Shown in pieces: positions 1 through 5,908 of a stretch of 7,398 nucleotides of DNA. The DNA lies in the NCBI GenBank assembly GCA_050732875.1, contig JBOHRQ010000089.1:1-7398 (forward strand). Direction: 5' to 3'. The notes under the pieces are model-generated. The model saw only the letters and a list, made by a program, of their open reading frames with translations. It ran no database searches and was not told the origin of the DNA. Positions within the stretch are counted from its first letter, which is position 1, and the number at the start of each line of letters is the position of its first letter. The position numbers were made by a program, and so were the translations under genes. The stretch comes from DASRVA01 sp050732875 (GTDB taxonomy: Bacteria > Gemmatimonadota > Gemmatimonadetes > JACCXV01 > JAHWKZ01).

Positions 1-4
1 GGTC

Positions 5-331
5 ATGGACGAGAACAAGCAGGCCATGATCGAGGCCGACGAGTTCGACATGGACACCATGCTCGTCATGTTCAAGGAGCTGCAGACGAAGCAGATCAAG
101 GCCGCGGCGGAGGGGGTGGACGGCCTGACCCCCGAGATGCGGCGCTTCATCGATGAGGCGAAGGCCGCCGGCGTCACGCGCTGCCCGATACGCGACATCG
201 AAGCGCAGCTGGACAAGTGTCCCGTCGACTTCAGGACAGCCACGCCCGAGGAGGCGCGCGCGGCGGTCGAGGAGTTCATGGGCCACGAACCTGCGGATGC
301 CGAAGCCCCACCGGAGGACGCCGCCGGGTGA
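5..331 (+). CDS. Small acidic protein of unknown function, upstream partner of the radical SAM gene
   Basis: I do not recognise this 108-aa protein. It is rich in Glu, Asp and Ala, has no membrane segment or signal peptide, and looks mostly helical and cytoplasmic. Two cysteines sit about 12 residues apart near the middle (TRCPIRD and DKCPVDF), which could bind a metal or form part of a partner interface. The tail is Pro/Ala/Glu-rich and probably disordered. The stop codon (TGA 329-331) overlaps the GTG start of the radical SAM gene, so the two are probably translationally coupled and work together. The reading frame stays open to the left window edge, so the ATG at position 5 may be internal and this could be the C-terminal part of a longer protein; no ribosome binding site can be judged. 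That it is a real gene is likely from the coupling and sensible composition. Its function is unknown. Confidence 0.65.
   Translation: MDENKQAMIEADEFDMDTMLVMFKELQTKQIKAAAEGVDGLTPEMRRFIDEAKAAGVTRCPIRDIEAQLDKCPVDFRTATPEEARAAVEEFMGHEPADAEAPPEDAAG
313..317 (+). promoter_or_regulatory. Ribosome binding site deciding the GTG start of the radical SAM gene
   Basis: GGAGG lies 10 nt upstream of GTG 328. Together with the GTGA overlap with the preceding stop, it fixes the start at 328 rather than at earlier in-frame codons, whose translation is Arg-rich and unlike the family. Confidence 0.6.
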
Positions 332-1620
332 CGCTCCCCCACGTGGTCGCGTGGAACCTGACCCGCCGCTGCAACCTGGCGTGCTCCCACTGCTACATCG
401 CCGCCGGTTCCTGGCACACCGACGCCGAGGAGCTGCCCACCGCCGACTGCCGGCGGATCGCCGACGAGATCCTGGAGGTCAATCCGCGACCGCTCGTGAT
501 CCTCTCGGGCGGGGAGCCGCTCCTGCGCGAGGACCTCGAGGAGATCGCCCGGCACCTCGCCTCCCGGGGAGCGACCGTGGTGGTCGGCACCAACGGAACC
601 CGGCTCACGGCGGGTCGAATCGAAATGCTGAAGCAGGCCGGTGTTCAGGGAGTGGCGGTGAGCGTCGATTCGCTCGATCCCGTCTATCACGACCGGTTCC
701 GGCACGGCGACGGCGCTCTAGCGGACACCCTGGCGGCGGTGGACCGACTCCGCTCGCAACGGCTCGACTTCATCGTCCAGACCACGGTCACGCGGGGCAA
801 CCGGACCGAGATCCCGGAGATCGCGAGGTGGGCCGCCGGGAAGGGCGCCGTCGCCTTCAACGTCTACTTCCTCGTCCAGACCGGACGCGGCGAGGGGATG
901 CACGGCATGACGCCCGTGGAGAACGAAGAGGTCCTGGCCGAGCTCGTGCGGCTGGAGTCGGAGTATCGCGGCCGGATGATGGTGCGCTCGAAGTGCATGC
1001 CCCAGATCATGCGGCACGTGCACGCGCGCGGTGGAGATTCGCCGCTCATGACCTACGCCACCCGCTGTCCGTGCGGTGTCCAGTACTGCCGGATCACGCC
1101 CGAGGGAAACGTCACCCCCTGCCCCTACATGCCGCTGGCGGCGGGCGACCTCAGGCGGCAGGCCTTCGGCGAGGTGTGGCGTGACTCGCCGCTGTTCGCG
1201 CGGCTCCGTGAGGGCGCGCTGGGTGGCAAGTGCGGCCGCTGCGAGTTTCGCGAGGTGTGCGGCGGCTGCCGGGCGCGGGCGTTTGCCGACACAGGGGACG
1301 TCCTGGCGGCCGATCGCTCGTGCGCCTACGAGCCCTCGGGTGACCGCGAGGTGGTCCACGCCGCCGGCATGGCCTACGGCGACGAGCCCTGGGCAGGGGG
1401 CGGGGACGCGGCCCCGCGCTGGTCGCCCGCCGCCCGGGACCGCTTCGACCGGGTTCCCAGCTTCGTCCGCGGCGTCGTGGCCGCGCGGGTCGAGCGTTTC
1501 GCCCGCGAGCGCGGCTACGACGAGATCACGGAGTCGGTCCTCGAGGAGGTCCGGCGCGAGATGCCGGTCGACTTCTCGAAGCGGAAGCCCTTCTTTCTGC
1601 AGCGCGAGGGTGAGGGATAG
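328..1620 (+). CDS. Radical SAM/SPASM heme-maturase-like protein (AhbD/NirJ type) with C-terminal PCP_red domain
   Basis: This 430-aa protein starts at GTG 328. The radical SAM core opens with VVAWNLTRRC and carries the CX3CX2C cluster motif at C15, C19 and C22. It is followed by the SAM-binding LSGGEPL motif and TNGT. A second cysteine-rich SPASM-like region runs from about C247 to C332, with C247, C249, C254, C265, C302, C305, C311, C314 and C332 as candidate ligands for extra iron-sulfur clusters. The CRITPEGNVTPCPY and CGGCRARAFADTGD blocks are what I associate with AhbC/AhbD/NirJ enzymes, which decarboxylate or modify siroheme-derived tetrapyrroles on the way to heme or heme d1. The tail, about residues 365-412, resembles the PCP_red domain of protochlorophyllide reductase subunits, giving a second tetrapyrrole link. 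It is probably cytoplasmic. The substrate cannot be read from the sequence; a peptide-modifying SPASM enzyme is the main alternative. It is coupled to the upstream small gene and lies on the same strand as the oxidase operon beyond the toxin-antitoxin module. Confidence 0.85.
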   Translation: MTLPHVVAWNLTRRCNLACSHCYIAAGSWHTDAEELPTADCRRIADEILEVNPRPLVILSGGEPLLREDLEEIARHLASRGATVVVGTNGTRLTAGRIEMLKQAGVQGVAVSVDSLDPVYHDRFRHGDGALADTLAAVDRLRSQRLDFIVQTTVTRGNRTEIPEIARWAAGKGAVAFNVYFLVQTGRGEGMHGMTPVENEEVLAELVRLESEYRGRMMVRSKCMPQIMRHVHARGGDSPLMTYATRCPCGVQYCRITPEGNVTPCPYMPLAAGDLRRQAFGEVWRDSPLFARLREGALGGKCGRCEFREVCGGCRARAFADTGDVLAADRSCAYEPSGDREVVHAAGMAYGDEPWAGGGDAAPRWSPAARDRFDRVPSFVRGVVAARVERFARERGYDEITESVLEEVRREMPVDFSKRKPFFLQREGEG

Positions 1621-1674
1621 CCTTGCCCCGGCATGTCGTGGAAGTGGACGGACATCGATTCAGCAACCTGCGGC

Positions 1675-1720
1675 CGTGTCACATGGGCGGAGTCGAGCGT
1701 GTCACATGGGCGGAGTCGAG
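1675..1720. repeat. 23-bp perfect tandem duplication at the toxin 3' end
   Basis: Two identical 23-bp copies, each beginning CGTGTCACATGGGCGGAG, lie head to tail at 1675-1697 and 1698-1720. The toxin stop codon (minus strand, 1702-1704) falls within the copy nearer the toxin. The other copy lies beyond the gene in the short gap before the radical SAM stop. The period is not a multiple of three, which fits a non-coding duplication. It could be replication slippage or a scar from acquisition of the module. I see no obvious terminator in the 81-bp gap 1621-1701, only a weak 5-bp inverted repeat (ATGTC / GACAT) near 1633-1656. Confidence 0.85.
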
Positions 1721-2145
1721 CGGGCATCAGCGAGAGCGTGGCAAAGCCGAAGACCCGGAACGCGCTCGAAATGACGGATATTCCCGGTGACGAGCTCGAG
1801 GTCGTGATGAAGGGCGGTCGCGGCGATCTGCAGATCGGAGACCGCGAGCGGGGCTCCTGCGTCCCGCAGCTCGGCGCTCAGCCGCCCATAGACCCGGGCC
1901 GCAGCGGCATCGTACGGGATGACGGTTACCGCAGCGAGCACGCGTTCTTCGATGTTCGTCAAGTGGCGTGCGCTCGCTCTTTGCCGGTAGGCGCCCGCGA
2001 AGAGCTCGCCGATCACGACCGCGCTGGCGAACTGCCGTTCGCGGGGAACCGTGGCGAGCCATGCGAGAAAGTCGGGAAGCGGACGCTTCTTCAAGGGCTC
2101 GGAGACTGCCTCCGCATCGAACAGGTACGCGGGTTCCTGTGTCAA
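1702..2145 (-). CDS. vapC: VapC-type PIN-domain toxin (predicted ribonuclease)
   Basis: This 147-aa protein has the usual length for a PIN-domain toxin. Such toxins are Mg-dependent endoribonucleases, typically cleaving tRNA or rRNA. The acidic active-site pattern is visible: D10 in YLFDAEAVSEP, E47 in IGELFAGA and D104 in AVSDLQIAATAL. The typical end block LVTGNIRHFERVPGLRL follows, with N122. The position often occupied by Asp in the NxxDF motif is His here (H125), and the first motif reads DAE instead of the common DTN; activity is still plausible. The start is TTG at 2145, overlapping the antitoxin stop by 4 nt (TTGA), which implies coupled translation. A short tail after the PIN fold ends ARSTPPM inside a tandem repeat. 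The family call is firm; the exact RNA target is unknown. Confidence 0.88.
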   Translation of the reverse strand: MTQEPAYLFDAEAVSEPLKKRPLPDFLAWLATVPRERQFASAVVIGELFAGAYRQRASARHLTNIEERVLAAVTVIPYDAAAARVYGRLSAELRDAGAPLAVSDLQIAATALHHDLELVTGNIRHFERVPGLRLCHALADARSTPPM

Positions 2146-2420
2146 CGGAAGGCTGAAGCCTCGCGGCGGGCGCGTTCCCGCTCTTCCATGACCGCACGAA
2201 CCAGTTCCTCCGAGCCTTCCCAGCCACCGGCCAGGCTCGAGAGGCCGGCTGCGGGGCCAGCTGCGCGCAGGCGCTCGAGCTGGGCGAGATCCTCCGCGGC
2301 AACCAGGGCGGCGACGGGCTTCCCGTGGCGGGTGATCACCACGGGACGGCCGCCTTCCGCGTCACGGACAAGCTGTGCCAGCTTCGCTTTTACCTCGGCC
2401 AGTGGGTACTGGCTGATCAA
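2142..2420 (-). CDS. Phd/YefM-family antitoxin
   Basis: This 92-aa protein begins with the Phd/YefM DNA-binding fold (residues about 3-50). The conserved pattern PLAEVKAKLAQLVRDAEGG is followed by RPVVITRHGKPVAALV. The N-terminal half dimerises and binds the operator. The charged C-terminal helix, rich in Glu and Arg (EELVRAVMEERERARR), is the part that typically wraps around and blocks the PIN toxin. The start is TTG at 2420, supported by a strong ribosome binding site 9 nt upstream. Autoregulation is expected for the family and fits the palindrome over the promoter just upstream. The gene is first in a two-gene operon with the toxin. Confidence 0.88.
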   Translation of the reverse strand: MISQYPLAEVKAKLAQLVRDAEGGRPVVITRHGKPVAALVAAEDLAQLERLRAAGPAAGLSSLAGGWEGSEELVRAVMEERERARREASAFR

Positions 2421-2429
2421 CGGCTTCTT

Positions 2430-2438
2430 CCCTCCCCT
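2430..2438 (-). promoter_or_regulatory. Ribosome binding site of the antitoxin
   Basis: The minus strand reads AGGGGAGGG, ending 9 nt before the TTG start at 2420. This strong site supports TTG as the initiation codon, since no ATG is available nearby. Confidence 0.65.
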
Positions 2439-2440
2439 GT

Positions 2441-2466
2441 ATGGTCATATGGAACATAATGACCAT
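2441..2466. promoter_or_regulatory. Palindromic operator, probable antitoxin binding site
   Basis: ATGGTCAT at 2441-2448 and its exact reverse complement ATGACCAT at 2459-2466 flank a 10-bp centre. The centre itself contains the inverted pair ATG/CAT. Phd/YefM antitoxins repress their own operon by binding palindromes at the promoter, and this one covers the predicted -10 box of the toxin-antitoxin operon. It is also within 30 bp of the oxidase start codon, so bound antitoxin could affect both sides. The palindrome is seen directly; the regulator assignment is inference. Confidence 0.75.
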
Positions 2467-2481
2467 TTTCACGGGGATCAA
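2453..2481 (-). promoter_or_regulatory. Sigma70-like promoter of the toxin-antitoxin operon
   Basis: On the minus strand a -35 box TTGATC (2476-2481) is separated by exactly 17 bp from a -10 box TATGTT (2453-2458). Each matches the consensus at 4 of 6 positions. Transcription would start about 25 bp upstream of the antitoxin start. The region is noticeably AT-richer than its surroundings. On the opposite strand CATAAT (2455-2460) resembles a -10 box for the oxidase operon, but I find no fitting -35. Confidence 0.55.
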
Positions 2482-2493
2482 GGGCATTGGAAG

Positions 2494-4296
2494 ATGGTGG
2501 CCGCTTCGCTCCTGGCGGCGGGAGCGGCGCTGTTGATCACGGTGATGCCCGCCTGGGCACAGGAGGCGGCCCAGGCCGCGGCCCCGGTGGTCCGCGAATA
2601 CGGCGACTTTCCGCTCATCGGCAGCCGCGCCGCGATCTGGATCGCCGCCGAGGTCCATCTCATGTTCGCCGCGTTCGTGCTCGGCGTTCCCATGTTCGCC
2701 ATGGTGGCCGAGGCGATCGGACTCTTCGGCGGCGACGAGCGTTACGACCGGCTGGCCAGGGAGTTCACGCGGCTCCTGCTGATCGCCTACAGCGCCACCG
2801 CCATCTGGGGCGCGGTTCTGCTCTTCTTCCTGACCACACTCTATCCGCGGTTCTGGGCCCACCTGGCCGAGATCTTCGAGGTCTCGATGTGGATCTACGT
2901 GGGGCTCTTCTTCCTGGAGAGCTTCACCCTCTACCTCTACTACTACGGATGGGAGCGGATGAAGGCGGGAGCCGCCAAGTACGCCCACTGGGGGCTGGCG
3001 ATCCTGCTGAACGTCTGGGGAACCGCGGTCATGTTCATCGCCGACTCGTGGCTCTCGTACATGATGAGCCCGCCGGCTTCGGTGACTCCCGACACTTCGC
3101 CCGCCGTCGTCCAGCTCTGGAGCGCGATCAACAACGCGACCTGGATGCCGATCAACATTCACCGGATGATCGCCAACGTGGTCTTCGGCGGCGCGGTGGT
3201 GGCGGCCTATGCGGCCTATCGCTTCCTGGCCGCCCGCACGGACGAGGAGCGCGCCCACTACGACTGGATGGGCTACGTCGGGAACCTGATCGCGATCGGG
3301 GCCCTCATCGTCCTCCCGTTCGCCGGCTATTACCTGGGCCGGGAGATCTACGAGTACAACCAGCAGATGGGCATCACGATGATGGGCGGGTTCATGTCGT
3401 GGCTGTGGATCATTCAGGCGTTCCTGATCGGCGTCCTGTTCCTGGCGGGGAACTACTACCTGTGGGTCGGCATGCAGCGCATCCCCGGTGCGGAGCGCTT
3501 CCTGCCGTATACGAAGTGGATGCTCCTGATCCTGATCCTCGGCGTGATCGTGTGGGCCACTCCCCACACGATGATCGCCGACCGCGCCGAGCTGGAGGCC
3601 ATGGGCGGCTCCCACCATCCGTTCCTGGGCGTCCTGGGCGTCATGAGCGCCAAGAACACCGCCGTCAACCTGATGATCCTGACGACGTTCCTCTCATTTC
3701 TCCTCTACCGGCGCGCGAACAAGAGCCCGGTCGCCTCCTGGGCGAAGGCGGGAACGCTGGTCCAGGGAGCCCTGTTCGTGATCGCGGCGGCGATCGTCGT
3801 CTTCTATGGCGTCTATGGCTACTTCGTGACCGCCATCGTGAGGATCGGCTTCAGCGTCTACCAGGTGCTCGCCGTCCTGTTCACCATCATCGGCGTGACG
3901 GCGATCGACGTGTTCATGCTGCGAGGATCGGAATCGCGCGGGGCGATCCGCTGGGGCAGGATGCCCGAGCGCTCCCAGTACGCGCTGTTCGTGCTGGTCG
4001 TCACCTTCACCTGGCTGATGGGTCTGATGGGCTTCGCCCGGAGCGGCATCCGGCAGCACTGGCACGTCTGGGAGGTCATGCGCGACACGAGCCAGTGGGC
4101 GGCGACGCCGGCGCTCGGCTACGCGGCGACCATGATCAGCGTCTGCGTGGTGATCTTTCTGGGGCTGATCGCGTTCATCTTCTGGCTCGGAGGGCTGGTC
4201 GAGAAGCCGCAGCTCGTTCCGAAGACACGTCCGCCGCAGCCGACCGACTCGTCGGCGGCACGCGAGCCGGCCCCGATCAGGGCCGGGGTCTCGTGA
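2494..4296 (+). CDS. Cytochrome bd subunit I-like oxidase, non-quinol family
   Basis: This 600-aa inner-membrane protein is homologous to CydA. ATG 2494 gives a cleavable signal-like start (AWAQ, cut near residue 22); an alternative ATG at 2449 lies inside the palindrome and has no ribosome binding site. CydA-like helices follow: TM1 about 46-72 with H55 matching E. coli H19, TM2 94-116, TM3 128-150 with FLES (E142 matching E107), TM4 164-186, and TM5 221-244 with H223 matching H186. A GRQPW-like motif, GIRQHW, lies at 518-523. Between TM6 and that motif, where CydA has the periplasmic quinol loop, there are about five hydrophobic segments, giving roughly 13 helices instead of nine. By my alignment, E99 is replaced by I134 and E445 by S517. 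It is the first gene of an operon of c-type cytochromes, and no CydB is present in the window. I infer reduction of oxygen, or another small gas, with electrons from cytochrome c. Confidence 0.82.
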   Translation: MVAASLLAAGAALLITVMPAWAQEAAQAAAPVVREYGDFPLIGSRAAIWIAAEVHLMFAAFVLGVPMFAMVAEAIGLFGGDERYDRLAREFTRLLLIAYSATAIWGAVLLFFLTTLYPRFWAHLAEIFEVSMWIYVGLFFLESFTLYLYYYGWERMKAGAAKYAHWGLAILLNVWGTAVMFIADSWLSYMMSPPASVTPDTSPAVVQLWSAINNATWMPINIHRMIANVVFGGAVVAAYAAYRFLAARTDEERAHYDWMGYVGNLIAIGALIVLPFAGYYLGREIYEYNQQMGITMMGGFMSWLWIIQAFLIGVLFLAGNYYLWVGMQRIPGAERFLPYTKWMLLILILGVIVWATPHTMIADRAELEAMGGSHHPFLGVLGVMSAKNTAVNLMILTTFLSFLLYRRANKSPVASWAKAGTLVQGALFVIAAAIVVFYGVYGYFVTAIVRIGFSVYQVLAVLFTIIGVTAIDVFMLRGSESRGAIRWGRMPERSQYALFVLVVTFTWLMGLMGFARSGIRQHWHVWEVMRDTSQWAATPALGYAATMISVCVVIFLGLIAFIFWLGGLVEKPQLVPKTRPPQPTDSSAAREPAPIRAGVS

Positions 4297-4308
4297 GGGT
4301 CTGACGGG

Positions 4309-5094
4309 ATGTGGGCCACGAATCTCAAGATCCTCTCGGTGACGCTGGGCACGATCGTCTTCTACACGCTCGTCGCCAACGTCATCCCGCAGGTGGAGTC
4401 GGAGGTCCCCGAGGAGCTCTCGTTCACCGGCGAGGTGAGCGCGGCCGAGCTCGTGGCCGCGGGCGAAGAGTTGTACAACGGAGCCGGCGGCTGTACCGCC
4501 TGCCACGGGCTGGGGACGAGGGCACCCAACCTGCTGACCGGCCAGGGCGGCGAGGGTCCGATCGGCGCCCGCTGCGGAACGCGCGTCGAAGGCGAGGATT
4601 GCAAGGCCTACCTCCACCATTCGATGGTCGATCCCGGCGCCTACGTGGTCTCGGGATTCCAGCCGATCATGCCCGACGTGTCGCGGACTCTCTCGCCGAA
4701 CCAGATCTGGGCCCTGGTTGCGTTCCTGGAGAGCCAGGGCGGGCAGGTCGACGTGACGGCGGCTGATCTCGAGGCCGAGACGGCGGGCGGGGAGGGGGCC
4801 GCTTCCGCTACGGGAGGCGCGAGCGCGACCACCGATCCGCAGGTGCTGATCGACGAGATGCAATGCCTGATCTGCCACCGGCTGGGGAGCCAGGGAGAGG
4901 CCGTCGGGCCGCCCTTCGACGGGATCGGGGCGCGGCGCGACGCCGCCTACCTCCGGCGCTCGATTCTCGACCCGGGGGCGGACGTCGCCTCCGGCTACGA
5001 GCAGTTCGCCGGCGTCATGCCGACCAACTTCGGCGAGCGGCTCAGCGCCGCCCAGCTCGAGGCGATCGTGGACTTCCTCTCGAGCCAGCAGTGA
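4309..5094 (+). CDS. Membrane-anchored di-heme cytochrome c
   Basis: This is a 261-aa protein with an uncleaved N-terminal anchor (about residues 7-26, IVFYTLVANVIP) and two periplasmic cytochrome c domains. Heme c sites are CTACH (C62, C65, H66) and CLICH (C186, C189, H190). Likely axial methionines are M121 in QPIMPDVS and M237 in GVMPTNFG. The two domains look like a duplication: both contain a DPGA-V-SG(F/Y) stretch before the Met ligand and end in a similar helix. An Ala/Gly/Glu/Thr-rich linker (about 147-178) joins them. The first domain has an extra cysteine pair, C89 and C98, that could form a disulfide. The start is ATG 4309 with GAGGG 9 nt upstream and only 12 nt after the oxidase stop. 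It probably feeds electrons to the oxidase. Confidence in the heme protein is high; the partner is inferred from the operon. Confidence 0.92.
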   Translation: MWATNLKILSVTLGTIVFYTLVANVIPQVESEVPEELSFTGEVSAAELVAAGEELYNGAGGCTACHGLGTRAPNLLTGQGGEGPIGARCGTRVEGEDCKAYLHHSMVDPGAYVVSGFQPIMPDVSRTLSPNQIWALVAFLESQGGQVDVTAADLEAETAGGEGAASATGGASATTDPQVLIDEMQCLICHRLGSQGEAVGPPFDGIGARRDAAYLRRSILDPGADVASGYEQFAGVMPTNFGERLSAAQLEAIVDFLSSQQ

Positions 5095-5101
5095 GGCGGG
5101 C

Positions 5102-5908
5102 ATGCGCGCGTACCTGAGTCACCCCTTCTGGCAGGCCGTCCTCCTCCTCGGCGTGGCCTGGCTGCTGGTCCGCTTCGGGATCCCCCTCGTGCCGCCGCTC
5201 GTCGGGATCGACAGCGCGCCCGTTCCCGGATCGGTCGAGCTCCAGTACATGCTCACCGTCCTGGCCGGGGTCCTGATCTGGGTCAGCGACAGCGAGGAGC
5301 GCTGGGACCACTTCAAGGAGCCCATCCGCTCGACCATGGTCGACGAGGACCGGCGCTGGCTCCGGCTCGCGCTGCTGGTCGCGATCCCGCTCCTGGTCGG
5401 CTGGCTGACGTTCCAGCAGGTCCGCCAGACGGTCGCCGCGCCCCCCAGCCTGAGGTCGATCCATCCCGCGCCGCCGTCCTCGATCACCTTCCGGGGGGAG
5501 ACCATGACCCTGGCCGGGCTCGAGAACCCGCTGCGCGCCGACGGATCGATCACCGGGGACTACGAGGAGGGGCTGCGGGTCTACTACCAGAACTGCGTGG
5601 CCTGCCACGGCGACGCGCTCTCGGGGAACGGCCACTACGCCCACGGGTTCGCGCCGACCCCGCTGGCCTTCACCGGAACCGGCACCATCGCCCAGCTCAC
5701 CGAGAGCTTCGTCTTCTGGAGGATCGCCAAGGGCGGTCCGGGGCTGCCGCCCGAGGGAACGCCCTGGAACTCGGCGATGCCGGCTTGGGAGGACATCCTC
5801 ACCGCGGACGAGATCTGGTCGGTGATCGTTTTCCTGTACGAGCAGACGGGCAACACGCCACGCACCTGGGAGACCGCCGGCGAGACCGCGGCGGAGGAGC
5901 CCTCGTGA
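5102..5908 (+). CDS. Cytochrome c with three N-terminal membrane helices
   Basis: This is a 268-aa protein. Three hydrophobic helices come first (about 9-30, 47-62 and 86-104), separated by a charged loop containing DSEERWDHFKEP. A Pro-rich stretch (SIHPAPPSS) then leads to a single cytochrome c domain with CVACH (C165, C168, H169). M226, in the block WNSAMPAWEDILT, is the likely axial ligand. The segment SFVFWRIAKGGPGLPPEGTP looks highly conserved in type and may contact a partner. The start is ATG 5102 with GAGG 5 nt upstream, 7 nt after the previous stop. The membrane part does not resemble CydB in length, but in this operon it may act as the docking subunit that brings the heme next to the oxidase core. 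The cytochrome assignment is firm; the subunit role is inferred. Confidence 0.9.
   Translation: MRAYLSHPFWQAVLLLGVAWLLVRFGIPLVPPLVGIDSAPVPGSVELQYMLTVLAGVLIWVSDSEERWDHFKEPIRSTMVDEDRRWLRLALLVAIPLLVGWLTFQQVRQTVAAPPSLRSIHPAPPSSITFRGETMTLAGLENPLRADGSITGDYEEGLRVYYQNCVACHGDALSGNGHYAHGFAPTPLAFTGTGTIAQLTESFVFWRIAKGGPGLPPEGTPWNSAMPAWEDILTADEIWSVIVFLYEQTGNTPRTWETAGETAAEEPS

Noticed and set aside
217..327. Longer N-terminus for the radical SAM protein
   Set aside because: The extra 37 residues overlap the upstream gene in another frame and look like GC-rich noise. GTG 328 with its ribosome binding site leads directly into the radical SAM core.
1633..1656. Inverted repeat ATGTC / GACAT as a transcription terminator
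   Set aside because: The stem is only 5 bp with a 14-nt loop and has no T-run on either strand.
1633..2493. In-frame upstream extension of the oxidase reading frame through the toxin-antitoxin region
   Set aside because: It translates the antisense of two convincing minus-strand genes, gives an Arg/Ser-rich sequence, and is unlike any CydA N-terminus. The signal-like start at 2494 is a better fit.
2487..4304. A 605-codon plus-strand open frame overlapping the oxidase in another frame
   Set aside because: It is Arg/Gly/Asp-rich with no membrane helices or motifs. It is a frame-shifted shadow of the oxidase gene.
2362..5103. Long minus-strand open frames opposite the oxidase and cytochrome genes
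   Set aside because: They are rich in His, Asp, Arg and Pro, contain no recognisable domain, and are explained by GC-biased third codon positions of the real plus-strand genes.
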